Shown in pieces: positions 12,101-21,542 of a DNA stretch of 64,000 nt. Below the pieces are notes generated by a model. That model was not told the DNA's origin and made no database searches. It saw only the letters and a program-made list of their open reading frames with translations. Numbering within the stretch: position 1 is the first letter of the stretch; each line of letters starts with the position of its first letter. Position numbers and translations under genes: made by a program. This DNA comes from Pestalotiopsis fici W106-1 (Eukaryota > Ascomycota > Sordariomycetes > Amphisphaeriales > Sporocadaceae), in the NCBI RefSeq assembly GCF_000516985.1, contig NW_006917095.1, forward strand, positions 2,609,077-2,673,076. The letters run 5' to 3'.

Positions 12101-12922
12101 CAAGAGGCAGCATCCCAAGAGGCAGCATCCCAAGAAGCGGCATCCCAAGAGCCAGCATCCCAAGAATCGCCGGCTGAAAACGATTTGGACGAATCCGAAA
12201 GCAAGGATGCAGAAAGTAAGGACCTTGATGGCGAATCAGCGAGCCCAAATATGTCGACACTCAGCAATCTCATTGTGCGCATGACTCGCCAAATTGATGA
12301 AAAGGGTACATCGGAAGAGCAGCCTGATGCTGCCGTCTCTTCCAAGCTTAAGGAATTCGAACGGATTCTCAGCAAAATCATCAGCGAATCCCGCGAAGAC
12401 GACCAAGCAACAGACTCCAACACAGTTCCAGATGCCGTGGATGAGACACCAGCCTTGGCTGATAAGGTTGCAGCCGAGACTACAGAAGACGCCGCCGACC
12501 CGTCAGAACCTGTTGCGGAAGAGGCAGGTGTGGAGAAGCAGACCAAGGACAAGTTTCCCCTTCTTGGTATGGTGTTGACGGTTCGAAACAAAGTCAACGG
12601 CAAATACGTCACAAGGCCAGAAAATCTCACCAAAGACGACGTTTGGGAGGTCGAATACAACATTGAGGAACTTCCAGACGGGCGAGCTCACCGACTCTTT
12701 ATGCAATGCCAGAGACGACGAAAGACGACGTTCAAGCAAAATGACAAAGAAAAGCAATGGAATACCATGTTTGGTGGAGCTCTACCCAGATACACAAAGG
12801 AAGGCCGTGACTTCCGTGACCAGGAGAATGAGCTAGCCAAAAAGCAGCCAATCCACATCGTAGGCCAGGAAAAGCCGGTGGCGTACAACGAGATTTTTGG
12901 CGATAATGGCAAAGAAGCATGA
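9116..12922 (+). CDS. PET127: Mitochondrial RNA-processing protein PET127
   Basis: Mitochondrial protein needed for 5'-end processing and turnover of mitochondrial RNAs; the family has a PD-(D/E)XK nuclease-like core (family knowledge). It is a single exon of 1268 residues. Residues 1 to about 55 are Arg/Ser-rich and lack acidic residues, as in a mitochondrial presequence. A low-complexity Lys/Ala/Pro segment with AKTE repeats spans about 75-290. The conserved Pet127 domain runs from about 370 to 740 (FNPGVYYLQDPRSKVYNFDP, MTAALSHFHYLLSSWREIN, GTGMFDLKTRAVISIRMDV with an (D/E)xK-like DLK, MGRMDGIFVAFHNTQRIFGF). A long acidic repeat region covers about 760-1110. The last part of the domain (KVNGKYVTRPENLTKDDVW, RRRKTTFKQNDKEK) sits at 1140-1220. 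The conserved domain is thus split by about 350 residues of expanded repeat, which makes this protein longer than the yeast form. Confidence 0.93.
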   Translation: MLRLRSQAIHRLGKAYTCPSCLAAARPPVAVSVRPSKIASSQLVYTRTKNRLFTTSARLSSEDVETAKDVVPGASSSSEKAAPNPPEAVTKAKAKKKKKSPAKTPPEKIAPASADQSQHLAVLQGALAALKKVLEQQNIHYGGTKASVTKEQTEPKKPQKKPQKAAKSQPDQKPRETLAEATPKAKTEATHKVKTEAKTEAKTEAKTKAPPKAKTEAKTGAKTEAKSEEKAEATNQQPKSNGRRRKRKQSPPSPPSPPSPKISSKKKQAVPKMDDVALLNAALLRSGVSIGALQASHSESKEPKNVPTKGAGKKGVSSKPVEAKKVPAKNKSTKNQADSPKKSKLEQQPLQISNINANELNLVPIDKPQPPVPTLSYGLERALFNPGVYYLQDPRSKVYNFDPYLSNIMPIKEFDFDALKQYITSSKDETLISVAREHGKKYTGSTSSMTAALSHFHYLLSSWREINSGMMSQEFQVPNTNFTRLLRSPAATFLHYKDGVYAIDADKEFDSANILSMLGKSMEKLLTLPKEEYEKYRRVNSHQISEEERNADEAYHYTGLGDFMMRSQLDAHDPRVPGTGMFDLKTRAVISIRMDVQGYEKGLGYELRHRHGNWESYEREYHDMIRAAFLKYSLQVRMGRMDGIFVAFHNTQRIFGFQYIPLGEMDLSLHGTSDTALGDKEFKLSLTLFNQLLDRATAKFPETSLRLFVETRESNVAPFMYAFFKPVTSEEIESVQSKNKDSVEVVERQLRGITDAIVSEARGETEMEEGTEGAEVEEKIDEAEAVEGPRETEIKEEEEDEDEDDDVVSWGDIQLMVEDAMEDDELGIGAVRQAIEDALEESGLLEDQNPEEARGYVDALLSVVTDSSQRSAAESADVVDDEAEQSAAESTDTVDDEAQQSAAESTDVVDDEAQNSAAENTDVVTDEAQATSELEATEVETAAPENTESVATRSEQVEAEPAKAFEEATSEEAASQEAASQEAASQEAASQEAASQEAASQEAASQEAASQEPASQESPAENDLDESESKDAESKDLDGESASPNMSTLSNLIVRMTRQIDEKGTSEEQPDAAVSSKLKEFERILSKIISESREDDQATDSNTVPDAVDETPALADKVAAETTEDAADPSEPVAEEAGVEKQTKDKFPLLGMVLTVRNKVNGKYVTRPENLTKDDVWEVEYNIEELPDGRAHRLFMQCQRRRKTTFKQNDKEKQWNTMFGGALPRYTKEGRDFRDQENELAKKQPIHIVGQEKPVAYNEIFGDNGKEA
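9655..9800 (+). repeat. 12-bp in-frame repeats (AKTE units) inside PET127
   Basis: Tandem, partly degenerate copies of GCGAAGACTGAA encode alternating Ala-Lys-Thr-Glu units near residues 180-230 of PET127. The unit length is a multiple of three, so copy changes keep the reading frame. Confidence 0.85.
11726..11905 (+). repeat. 45-bp in-frame tandem repeat, four copies, inside PET127
   Basis: Four 15-residue units of the form SAAES(T/A)D(V/T)VDDEAQQ follow one another. The later copies are more diverged (SAAENTDVVTDEAQA). The unit is frame-neutral and strongly acidic. Confidence 0.85.
12017..12168 (+). repeat. 15-bp in-frame tandem repeat (ASQEA), about eight or more copies, inside PET127
   Basis: Nearly identical copies of GCATCCCAAGAGGCA encode consecutive ASQEA units. 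Several adjacent copies are identical at the DNA level, which suggests recent slippage or unequal exchange. Confidence 0.9.
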
Positions 12923-14026
12923 AGTGGGTGTTGATGATAGCAAAGCAACTGTTTCTAATATGGGGAGGGGAAATCTATGTCGATAGAATATGTACAACAT
13001 TGGGAAAACTCCAAAGGGCGCGTGGCTGATGCTACAAAGGTAGCATCATAAATGTATAAAACTGGTTAGGTGTGAATACAATTACTATATGACAAATATT
13101 GTCGAGATCACTACACTATTGATGAACGGCCGCCTCTTATGAAAGTTGAAAGTACTGTCTTGGTTCTTCTCACAGCACGTCATTGAATGTCTAATCTGAG
13201 GGGCAGTAGAGAAAAGTCGGTGTTAATTTGGGTTATAGTATACAGCCCTGAGAGTCACTCTCGGCCTTGAGGGCACGAATATTTGGGAGACCAAAATAAC
13301 TTTTTCCCTCTTCCATTGAGTATCCTGTAATTCCTGCACCAATGAAATCCCAGAAAGGCTGTATGCAACTTCACGTTGTCTTGCTGTCAACGTCGAAATC
13401 ACAAGTTGGTATTATTAGGCAACAGATGTCAAGTAGAAAGGGAGACAGCTGAAGTATAATCTCATGTTGGATATGCCATGGTAATTCATCTGCGGAAGAC
13501 CAAGTGTAGTCATCGCAACAGATGCGTGCTCTTTGCCATGTCATATCAGGGTCACTGTTAGAATAGAATATAAATATCGTAATCAGTGAGATCATTGTAT
13601 GAAAATAGCTAACTAAATGGATTAAAACACCACTGGGTCACTCGAGCAGTACCATGAACTTTATCAGCAACAAGCAGCGTAGACGAGCTGGCCGTGTCTC
13701 CAAAGTGGCCACAGACCTCTTGGCCGGCGTTTGCAAGCAAGACGCGTCGCGTCGCGTCCAGTCGCCCGCCGTGAAGCCATACAGATACGTACCGCAGCGG
13801 CTTGTCCCCCTCCCCCGGGCTGGACCTGCGCGGGCACGGGGGTGGGCAGAATTCCTTCACCACTTGCGCGCGGCCAGCCGGGACCCACTCTGCTGCTCTA
13901 TAAATGCCTGCCCTCTGGACTTGTTCCACCACTTCCCATCAACACAAACAGATCACAAGCTTGGAGCTTTTATTCATTCAGCTTCATTCATTCATTACTT
14001 TTCTATTTGGACTACCAGGTTGCTGG
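12923..14026. other. Intergenic region downstream of PET127
   Basis: About 1.1 kb without a supported gene. The right part (13740-13905) is GC-rich. It contains GTCGCGTCGCGTCGCGTC around 13741-13758, CCCCT-like motifs near 13800 and a TATAAAT box at 13899, and it acts as the likely promoter of the small candidate gene that follows. Confidence 0.55.
13899..13905 (+). promoter_or_regulatory. TATA box with downstream CT/AC-rich leader
   Basis: TATAAAT lies 122 bases before a candidate ATG at 14027. It is followed by a CACTTCCCATCAACACAAAC-type stretch of the kind found at transcription starts of strongly expressed fungal genes. The box is visible; the activity is inferred. Confidence 0.55.
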
Positions 14027-14576
14027 ATGTCTGGTCCATGGTAAGTCATCTTCATCTAGTACCACCACCTTTCTTCATCAACACCATGATCCATCACCAT
14101 GATCCATGATGCACTCCCCATCCATCACCCTTTACCCACCACGCTTTCATCCCATTCTTTCATACCACTCTTTCATTCATTCATTCATTCATCCATCAAT
14201 CCAATCAATCATTCATGTGTCCCATTTCTTAATGCCATCATCATACTCTGACGTTTCTAACTCTTCCTAATTTTCAAGGTGCCCCGGTATCAGCTGCGGT
14301 TCCGTGGACCCACTCCCTCCTCCTCCTCCTCCCGAACCGATCCCAACCCCGACCGCATCGACCGAATCTTCCGACCGAATTTCCCCGACCGCGAACCCGA
14401 CCGCATCGATCGAATCCCCCCGACCGAATCCTTCCGACCGCAAACCCCGAACCCTCCTCGACCGAACCCTCCTCGCGAACTCGATCCGATACCCATCCTC
14501 CTTTTTGCCTTCTTTGGGCAGGCCTCCAATAGCCCCACGTCTCTACACATCCCCCAGTGCGGAAGGTCTCCCCTGA
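14027..14576 (+). CDS. Candidate small proline-rich protein gene (doubtful)
   Basis: A 14-base first exon (14027..14040, MSGPW) ends in a perfect GTAAGT donor. An intron 14041..14278 with CTAAC and TTTTCAAG leads to exon 2 (14279..14576), giving about 103 residues. The protein would begin MSGPWCPGISCGS, run into PLPPPPPPEP, and continue as a Pro/Ser/Arg-rich chain encoded by a degenerate CGACCGAATC-type DNA repeat. A TATA box and a good leader lie upstream. No family is recognised. All three plus frames are open across the repeat, so the open frame itself is weak evidence. It could equally be a non-coding transcript or a broken gene with repeat DNA joined to it. Confidence 0.3.
14171..14195. 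repeat. TTCA microsatellite
   Basis: About six TCAT units in a row, within the candidate intron. The surrounding 100 bases hold more scattered copies of ATTC and ATCC. Confidence 0.8.
14333..14490. repeat. Degenerate CGACCGAATC repeat block
   Basis: Roughly ten imperfect units of CCGACCG(A/C)A(T/A)CC/CCC occupy about 160 bases. Base composition (C-rich on the plus strand) differs sharply from the flanks. This explains the open frames here better than protein selection does. Confidence 0.7.
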
Positions 14577-15056
14577 TCACTCGAGCTCTCTGAGCTCGTT
14601 TGGGGGGAAGACCCGTCGTGAGGGTTTGATCCATTGTGATGCCCCACGTCGACTCAAATAACTAGACGGACGAGGCTGCTTAAAACCCAGCCGACCTCTA
14701 GTCCCTGGACCTCCTACTTTACGGGGTGGACTTTCTTACAAGGAAACCTCCTAGAGCACGGAGTGATACCGCACGGAAGTAAAAGCGCTGCGCAATAGTT
14801 TGGGTGGCCCCCCGTCCGTTCATATTTCTTTCTTTGGATATCTATATCTAAAAAAGGGGTATGGGCGGCCGTGTAGAATGGTGTCAGCTGGCCTGGGGCG
14901 TGCCCTTGAGCGTAGACCGTGGTCCTAGACGTTGGAGACGCCATGGCCTTTTTCCTTCGTCGACGGCCTGGACGTGTACCAAGACGTGTTGAGGTATGTA
15001 TGCATTGTTTTTGGATGTGCTCATGTGATTATAGTTTGGGTGACGAAATTCGGATC
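14577..15056. other. Intergenic region after the repeat block
   Basis: No gene is supported. The stretch lies 3' of the pseudokinase gene, which ends at 15057 on the minus strand. Confidence 0.5.
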
Positions 15057-17450
15057 TCACTGCCTCCTCGTGGCGTCGCCTGGTAACGTCTTGATGACGG
15101 CTAGAGTGGGAACGTACTTTATGTAGATGAAATGTTCTTCTTTTTTTGCCAGACGTTTTTGTTCGGGCATTGGATGCGTTGCATAGACCTCGGAAGCCAT
15201 GACTTTGGTATGTGTACTATCCAACATGTGCGTCAGTTCAATCACCGACACTCTTTTGGTAGATTTAATGAGCAGCATATGATTCTGCACGATGTCGAGA
15301 ACATCGTTCACAAACTCGGTGCACGACCGTAGTTCTCGTAGATCTCGAAAGCACTAGCACACCCGCAAATCAGTAATTATCAGCTTGACGGACCTCCAGC
15401 GTACATACCTCAGCCACTGCTTGATGGATCTCAATTGTGCCTCCACCGCTGCGGTCATAAAAAGTGACAGGATTTGAATAATGGTGACGTCGTACCCCAT
15501 CTGGTGCTAGAGAGTCCTCAACTGTGTCTTCGCCGACCATGTCCAGAAAATTGAATTGATGTAAATGGGTATGATTTGGGGATCTTTTCCTTGTGAAAGA
15601 CTCGATCATTTCATTACCCCCGAGCATCCAACACATGAACTCTAGCATGACGCAGCCCAGAGACCACACATCTGACCGCCTGCTGAGGACTCTGCCTGAC
15701 ATGTTATCTTCCGGAGGAATGTATGCATTTGGCTTGGCGACCATTCGATTTTCATCACTGCGATCTAGTTCAGAGTAGACATGTGACCTGCCAAAGCCTC
15801 CAATGACGAATTTGCCCCGGAGTTCCCTGGACGCGCGCATCATAAGAATGCTCTCGGGCTCGATGGCGCCATGCCTTATGACAGTTCCATTGACGAGATC
15901 ATGCAACGTAGCTAATCCGTGAGCGATGCCGCGTATCTGATCGGACAACCATATAATGTTATCCCAGGCGGCGAAGGCCTTCGTTGGCTCATTTCCGATA
16001 TCCGAGTGGCTTGCACTACTCAACATCCCCAAATTGGATTTCCAATAGTCTCGCAAATTGCACTCTGCCCAAGGGAAAATCAAATGCAACTCATTACCTT
16101 GTTCCATAGCTCCATAGGACTGAATAAGATGGGGGCTCTTGAAGCTATGAAGGATATTGAGCACCCTCAACAACTCATCCTTACTAGTCGGAGATGACAT
16201 ATTCATTAAATTTGGAAGGGGCAGAGTCCGTTTAGGTGAAGATGTGTCAGTGCGCATGGTTTTCACGGCAATTATGTCCTACAGCAGGTAAGCCGGTGCA
16301 ACGCTTAGAACAGAAAGGGGTTGCTCACAGCTGTGATATTGCTCAAATTATGAGAACCAAGTTGAATTCTGACTTTCTTCACCCCTCCAGATGTAGGCAT
16401 GTTTTCTGTCCCACTCTTCCAAGGCAAGGGAATCCGTTGATCCAAGCGCCAATGGTGGAAGTGCCTCGAATCCAGTACAGGGGTCATGAACTTCCATTGT
16501 AAATGATCAAAGTCCAGGAGTTCGAAAATTTCCCAGTCCAGCGGTAATTGGTCGCCATTGTTTTGGAAAAATATTGGCAGCTCATCTCTTCTAGAGAAGT
16601 CAGACTTCATAGTCAGTGGAAGTTTGTCATCACTGACGTCTTTCTCGATGAATTCTGCAATATGGCTGCCTCGATTCAATATGAGCAAGATGGAAAACAC
16701 CCTAAGGAAACGCGCTGTGATCTGTTTGAGCAGGCCAGTGATTGCAGATTCGGACATATCTGGATATTCTTGGCTCAGGAAGATTACGACCCGTGGTAAA
16801 GTCATGACTCTTCTTAAAGGGCCTTCAGAGTAAAACGTTTTGTTTTCGAAATTGAGCGAAACACAAGCACGTATCAGTGTCCTGAGATCGGACTCAGGAT
16901 CATCGAGCAATCTTCGCACAGTATCTGAAAACTCAAAGCATCCCCGTTCCACGGTAGTCTGTTCTTTTGTCGAGCTTGTGTTCGAAAGCTGAGTACCAGA
17001 AGCAGAATTTCCCAGCGCCCATGGTTGGTTGAGAGAGTATATGAATGCGCGCAAAGGATCGACTTGATACTGCAGGCACTTAACAGAGACTTGCATACTC
17101 TCTACTAAACCAGCTTCGATATCAATATCGAGGGCGGGTCCATTGCCGCTGCGTTCACACAGTTGCCGAAGCTGAGACATATATTCTTCGGCGTCCTCCA
17201 ACTGATTTCGAATTGTCAGAGCGAATGATTCGTCCTCCATTTCGACTTTGTCCAGTGTCTTGTGTGTCGCATTGCGAATATCGGTACCCCAGTGTGTCAG
17301 TTGTGACAAATTCTTCTGCAAAATCAACGCCGTCTGTGGTCGTCTTCTAGCCCAGCCGCTGCCTGTCTTACTAAGAGAGTCTCGTATAGTTTCCTTAAGG
17401 TCTGCATAAAGTTGCTCCAAGGATTGCTCGAACTGATCGCTCTCTGACAT
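15057..17450 (-). CDS. Pseudokinase with N-terminal helical domain
   Basis: Exons are 17450..16329, 16278..15409 and 15353..15057, giving about 762 residues. The ATG at 17450 (MSESDQFEQSLEQLYADLKE) follows in-frame codons without an earlier ATG. Residues 1 to about 345 are helical with no known catalytic motif. From about 360 to 690 there is a protein-kinase fold: IIAVKTM keeps the VAIK lysine (about K380), SDVWSLGCVMLEFM is the alpha-F segment, and AYIPPED is the APE-like segment. The catalytic loop reads RHGAIEPES (H510, with Ala at the HRD aspartate), and the metal loop is GGFGRS, so the DFG aspartate is Gly. Both catalytic Asp residues are gone, which predicts no phosphotransfer. It diverges from a DUF7580-type gene. 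Similar fungal kinase-like proteins with N-terminal helical domains are linked to signalling and cell death; that role here is inference. The last 45 or so residues may be altered by an unseen intron. Confidence 0.82.
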
Positions 17451-18138
17451 GATGGCGAGATTCTCCTGACTCCAAACCACTATACAATGGTCGGTGCTTT
17501 ACTTCCTTTGGTCTTGAGAGAATCGTTGGGGCAGATAGACCGTGAACACTAATTGATACTCAAACAAAATGGTGGTTTGGGATGTGAGTCTTCTTACAAT
17601 ATGCTGTGCTGAGAAACCGGAATGAAAACCCCGCTGTGTAACACATCTACGTAAGGTTGAATCACGTGGATAGTCTCCGCTATCAGGCATTCATTGCCAA
17701 GGGTTCAGTTGAGTGCTCTTTCCCTTGGGGTGCACGGCGCTACGTAGCAGTCAGCCTTGACCGGGCACACTTGTGCCAATTGCGATGGCTCAACATATGC
17801 AGGCATGGATGATCTTGTCCAGACGCCATTGGACGTCAGGCTGCATTGCCTATGCTTGTTCAGACGCTATTGGGTACCAGACTGCATTACATAAATGAAA
17901 GCGGCAGTGCATTAGACAAGGAATTCTGTGGTGCCTAGGCGATGAATGATTGAGAAAAGGACAAGGCGTAATCTTTCAAATCGTGCAGAATCGCCCGAGT
18001 GCTGCTGTGAGCAATTCGCCGGCCGGGCTGTCAACGATTCAAACCTTTTCATCATCGAGGAAACTTCAACGAAAGACTTTCAGCGCCCGAAGTTGCCGAT
18101 TTCGTTGACAGGTGCTCCAAGGCTGCCACGATTTTCCA
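17451..18138. promoter_or_regulatory. Shared divergent promoter of the pseudokinase / DUF7580 pair
   Basis: This 688-bp gap separates two head-to-head start codons, so the two genes may be co-regulated. It contains two similar blocks around 17820-17840 and 17860-17885 (CAGACG(C)CATTGG... and CAGACGCTATTGGG...CAGACTGCATTAC). No open frame of interest and no clear TATA box. Confidence 0.6.
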
Positions 18139-19874
18139 ATGGAATCGTCGGGGATACTTGGATCCATTGGCTTCTCCATAGCACAAGTCTCATTTGTTCT
18201 TATTACCCTTCCACATCTGTACCAGCTAAAGAAGAAATACGAAGATTGCAGAAGTCTTCTTAATGACTATAAGTTGAGCCTGGAAGCATCAGAGTCCAAG
18301 TATCGGAATTGGGAAATGGTTTGGCGCCGATTTGACACTGCTGCATATCAGACTATCTGGCTAGATAAATATGAGGACATTCTGACGGCACGGCAACGTA
18401 TCCATGATCTCTCACAAAGTACTAAGAAAAGAATTCAAGGTGTCACCAAGGATCTCGAGGCACCACCTACCCGCTGGAAGATCTTCAAAAGCACCATAGG
18501 AATCAAGTCTGACGAGGAACTGAAAACCTGGAAAAGGGTTTTATTCGCGCTGTCTACAGACGTTACTATCAAGAAACATATCGAAGATTTGAAGACCGCC
18601 ATTGACAACATCACGCTACTCTGCCAGCACGAGTTTTCTAGACGAATTGGAACTACTCGGCTTTCCACGCCGACTTTGGAGGATACTGAAAGGCTGGTTC
18701 AATTGCTGTTTTTCTTTTCTCCATTCACGCAAAGGGCCAAAGATCTTTACGAAGCTCGCAGAATTGGCCGAATTTCCAGAGAGACACATTCCTGGACGGT
18801 GGAGATAGGGAGACACGATGGCGCTAGAAATGTCAAAGAATGGGAGCATTGGGATCCCGTCGTGGTTCGCTTTGCTTTCAATGCATTTCCAACTGGACTA
18901 GATGGAGACATTATGTCTATGTGCGTGGAACACAATCGAGATCTACACGATGGATCAGTACCACCTGGATTTCCATCAATCGATTGGCAGCATGCGATAT
19001 GTGGCAACGGCAATCCAACTCAAGGTGTGAGCAAAGAGCCATGGCCAATATCCCAGCGGTGCCGATCGTTTGGTCGCCTCTTCCGAGATGGAATTTTTGA
19101 AGATGAGGCTACTTTGATGTCCTGGACGCCTCGTCGTGCAGAACTCATTCTTAGTCTGACGAACTGGGTCTTCTTGTTGTGGGACACACCTTGGACTGCC
19201 GACCTTTGTTCTCTGGGACTGCGCTCAGTGTGCGATGCTCCAGCTCTGAAAAACGACCTGGCTGTCAGGTTGAACACTCTTGGGGTCGACTTCCAACATC
19301 GGACTGACTGCAATCATGCCCACGATAACAAGCTGCTTAGCTTCGGGATCCTTGTGGCTGAGCTGCTCACGACTACGCCGATCCGACAAGCTCCAAGGAT
19401 AGATGAGCACACGGCAGTTCGATATCAGAAGTGGAACCGGGAGGTTGATGACTGGGAGCCAATCTCAGTAAGGCAACTAGTAACAATGGTGCGCGATAAA
19501 TCAGGCTCAGCAGACATGCGTGATGTAGTCAGCTACTGCCTCGACGAGGCAAACGTACGGACGCCGAGATTCGAGGCCGGTTATATGTTGGAGTACATTT
19601 CGAAGCTGTATGAGCCGTAAGTCATTCAATACCACTACTACAGACATATATCTGACCCTTGACTCACAGGATCGAGAGATGGTGCGAGGACGAACTTGAT
19701 GCTTACGAGGAATTAGATGTCGAAGATTGGACTAGTGCTGCGTTGGAGAGTCCTGCTCCGGCACAAGATGTCATCTCTCCGCAGACAGCAGTAAAACCCA
19801 ATGCAACACATGGTGTCGTCGGCGTTTGTGTTCTCCTTTTTGTCTTGTCAACGGCAGCATCGATGTGGGCATGA
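18139..19874 (+). CDS. DUF7580-like kinase-related protein with C-terminal membrane anchor
   Basis: Exons are 18139..19616 and 19670..19874 (donor GTAAGT, CTGAC branch), giving 560 residues. The N-terminus (ESSGILGSIGFSIAQVSFVL, about residues 2-25) is a hydrophobic or amphipathic helix like those starting DUF7580 and HeLo-type fungal proteins. A long helical region follows (YEDCRSLLNDYKLSLEASES). The C-terminal half resembles the degraded kinase-like DUF7580 fold: RRAELILSLTNWVFLLWDTP and NKLLSFGILVAELLTTTPIR. Exon 2 adds an acidic linker and then a 20-residue hydrophobic tail (GVVGVCVLLFVLSTAASMWA, about 541-560) ending at the stop, as in tail-anchored proteins. The family function is unknown; membrane placement is predicted. 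It pairs head-to-head with the pseudokinase gene. DUF7580 membership is judged by eye. Confidence 0.82.
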
Positions 19875-21542
19875 GATTTCAGCCTCTTGAGGATGGCTAG
19901 AATTTGCATCCATGTAAGAGCAGTGTGCGTACCAGTCAAATACAGTCGACTTCCAGGCTCAGAATCCAGACATGTATAAGAAAACAAATAGATGAACTCA
20001 ACGGCAATATATATGAGACATCTCTTTCTATCATCAATCGAAGAATTTCATATAAGATGAAATCCGGGCATGATCCGCCTCTCGCATTCCAAGACCTCGA
20101 CCGTGGGGGGAACCTGAAAATGAATGCATTGAACAAAATGAAATTTCACGAGTCGACAAAGATGATTGATGCGAAGCCTGATCACGTATGCTGTAAGTGT
20201 CACTTTGCAACCTTTGTGTGTTATATTCAGAACCGTGGTAATTGCAAACATTCTCATCTCTTTACACAATAAGGCAGATGGTTCGCACCCAGGCTCTTTT
20301 GTTGATATTCGGAGCTTCGGTGAGGCCAAGCGCCAAGGCCGTACCGCAAGCAAGACAAGGGTACAGGACTCGCGGATTGTCACATCCAGACCCTTCTTGA
20401 GGGTTAAATTTGCAGTGAAAAAAAAGTGTGACATAGCAAGGCCCGCAGGGAATCTCTAGACACTTGTGAAATGCTAAATTTGCAGTGAAAATGAAAGGGC
20501 TTTGAACTCTCCACCGAATAAGGCTGCAGGAATTGCAAACAGTCCGGGTTCCCGACCCTTTGTGAAGGTTAAAAATGCAATGAAGGGGCTCCATTATTGG
20601 GCATTAAAGCACGACACATTGGGCTTTATAGCACTTCTCAAGCCTTGGACTCCACCGAGCAACTCCAGTCAGCTAATCATGAATAATCGCTAATTAAGAA
20701 CAAACTACATGTCCTCATGAACCAAGGTGGCACCTTGCTGATGAAGCTGATCCAGCACCATAAGGCTCCTACTCTCGCCCCAGGTCTTTGCTCCAAAGCA
20801 ATCCCATCCAGACAGCCCTGGTAAATTTGAGGTCACGGCCTTTCTCTCGGGCAAATGGGGTTTCGTCGCTTAAGATATAAAACGAAAACGTCTCGCAAAC
20901 CGGTCCAGTCTTGGGCAATACTACTGCAAGCAAATATTCTAGTAGACTATCTCTGTATAATACAAATACGGTAAAAGGACTAGACATACTTTACTTTCCA
21001 ATGTGGAACCACTCAGACTCGTTCCTAGCCATAATGACTTCAACTAACAAGGCACGGGCTGTCCTTAAAATACAGTTCATCTGGTGAGTCGACATGGTAA
21101 TGTCAAGAATAGTCATTCATCATGATGTGCCGATGTTATCGCCTTGGGATCCACTTTTATAATCTTGTATTTAAATATACTATCAGATTAGCTGGTGTGT
21201 TTATTAGTCAGCGTTCTTTGATGTGATATCTTCGGTGGCTGGTGTTTATTCTATCCTTCATGGTGCTCTACCAGATATAATAAACACTGCTCTTGCCCAG
21301 TCATCAGAGAGTCCAAAAACTCCAGGTTCTTGGCGAAGAAGACAATGATGGGTGTAGGGAACTTGTCAACAAGAAAAGGGGGTATCGATTATTCCGTCCG
21401 ACCTCGGTCGAAGAGTATATGCAGAATCCGTGGAGACCCGAGTCTAGCTTTCGACCTCAAAAACTCCATTACGCCGTCCATTTCCATAGATCCTATCCGT
21501 TGCAATATCATGCATGAATTCCAAAATGTTGTGATTAATGTC
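19875..21542. other. Intergenic region, 1.7 kb, with degenerate repeats
   Basis: No gene is supported between the DUF7580-like gene and the 3' end of ATG101. It holds the three-copy degenerate repeat listed separately. The part from 20990 to 21280 is AT-rich. It may be an old transposon remnant, but no terminal repeats or coding relic were found. Confidence 0.5.
20390..20586. repeat. Three diverged copies of a 32-35-bp repeat
   Basis: Copies at about 20390-20422, 20461-20492 and 20555-20586 share the pattern ACCCTT.TTGA.GGTTAAATTTGCAGTGAA-like. The core TAAATTTGCAGTGAAAA is identical in the first two, 69 bases apart; the third is TAAAAATGCAATGAA, 95 bases on. The spacing is irregular, so it is a dispersed cluster rather than a clean tandem array. 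Confidence 0.6.

Noticed and set aside
11854..12663. 269-codon minus-strand frame with SWDAA repeats opposite PET127
   Set aside because: Produced by reading the 15-bp ASQEA repeat backwards; not a gene.
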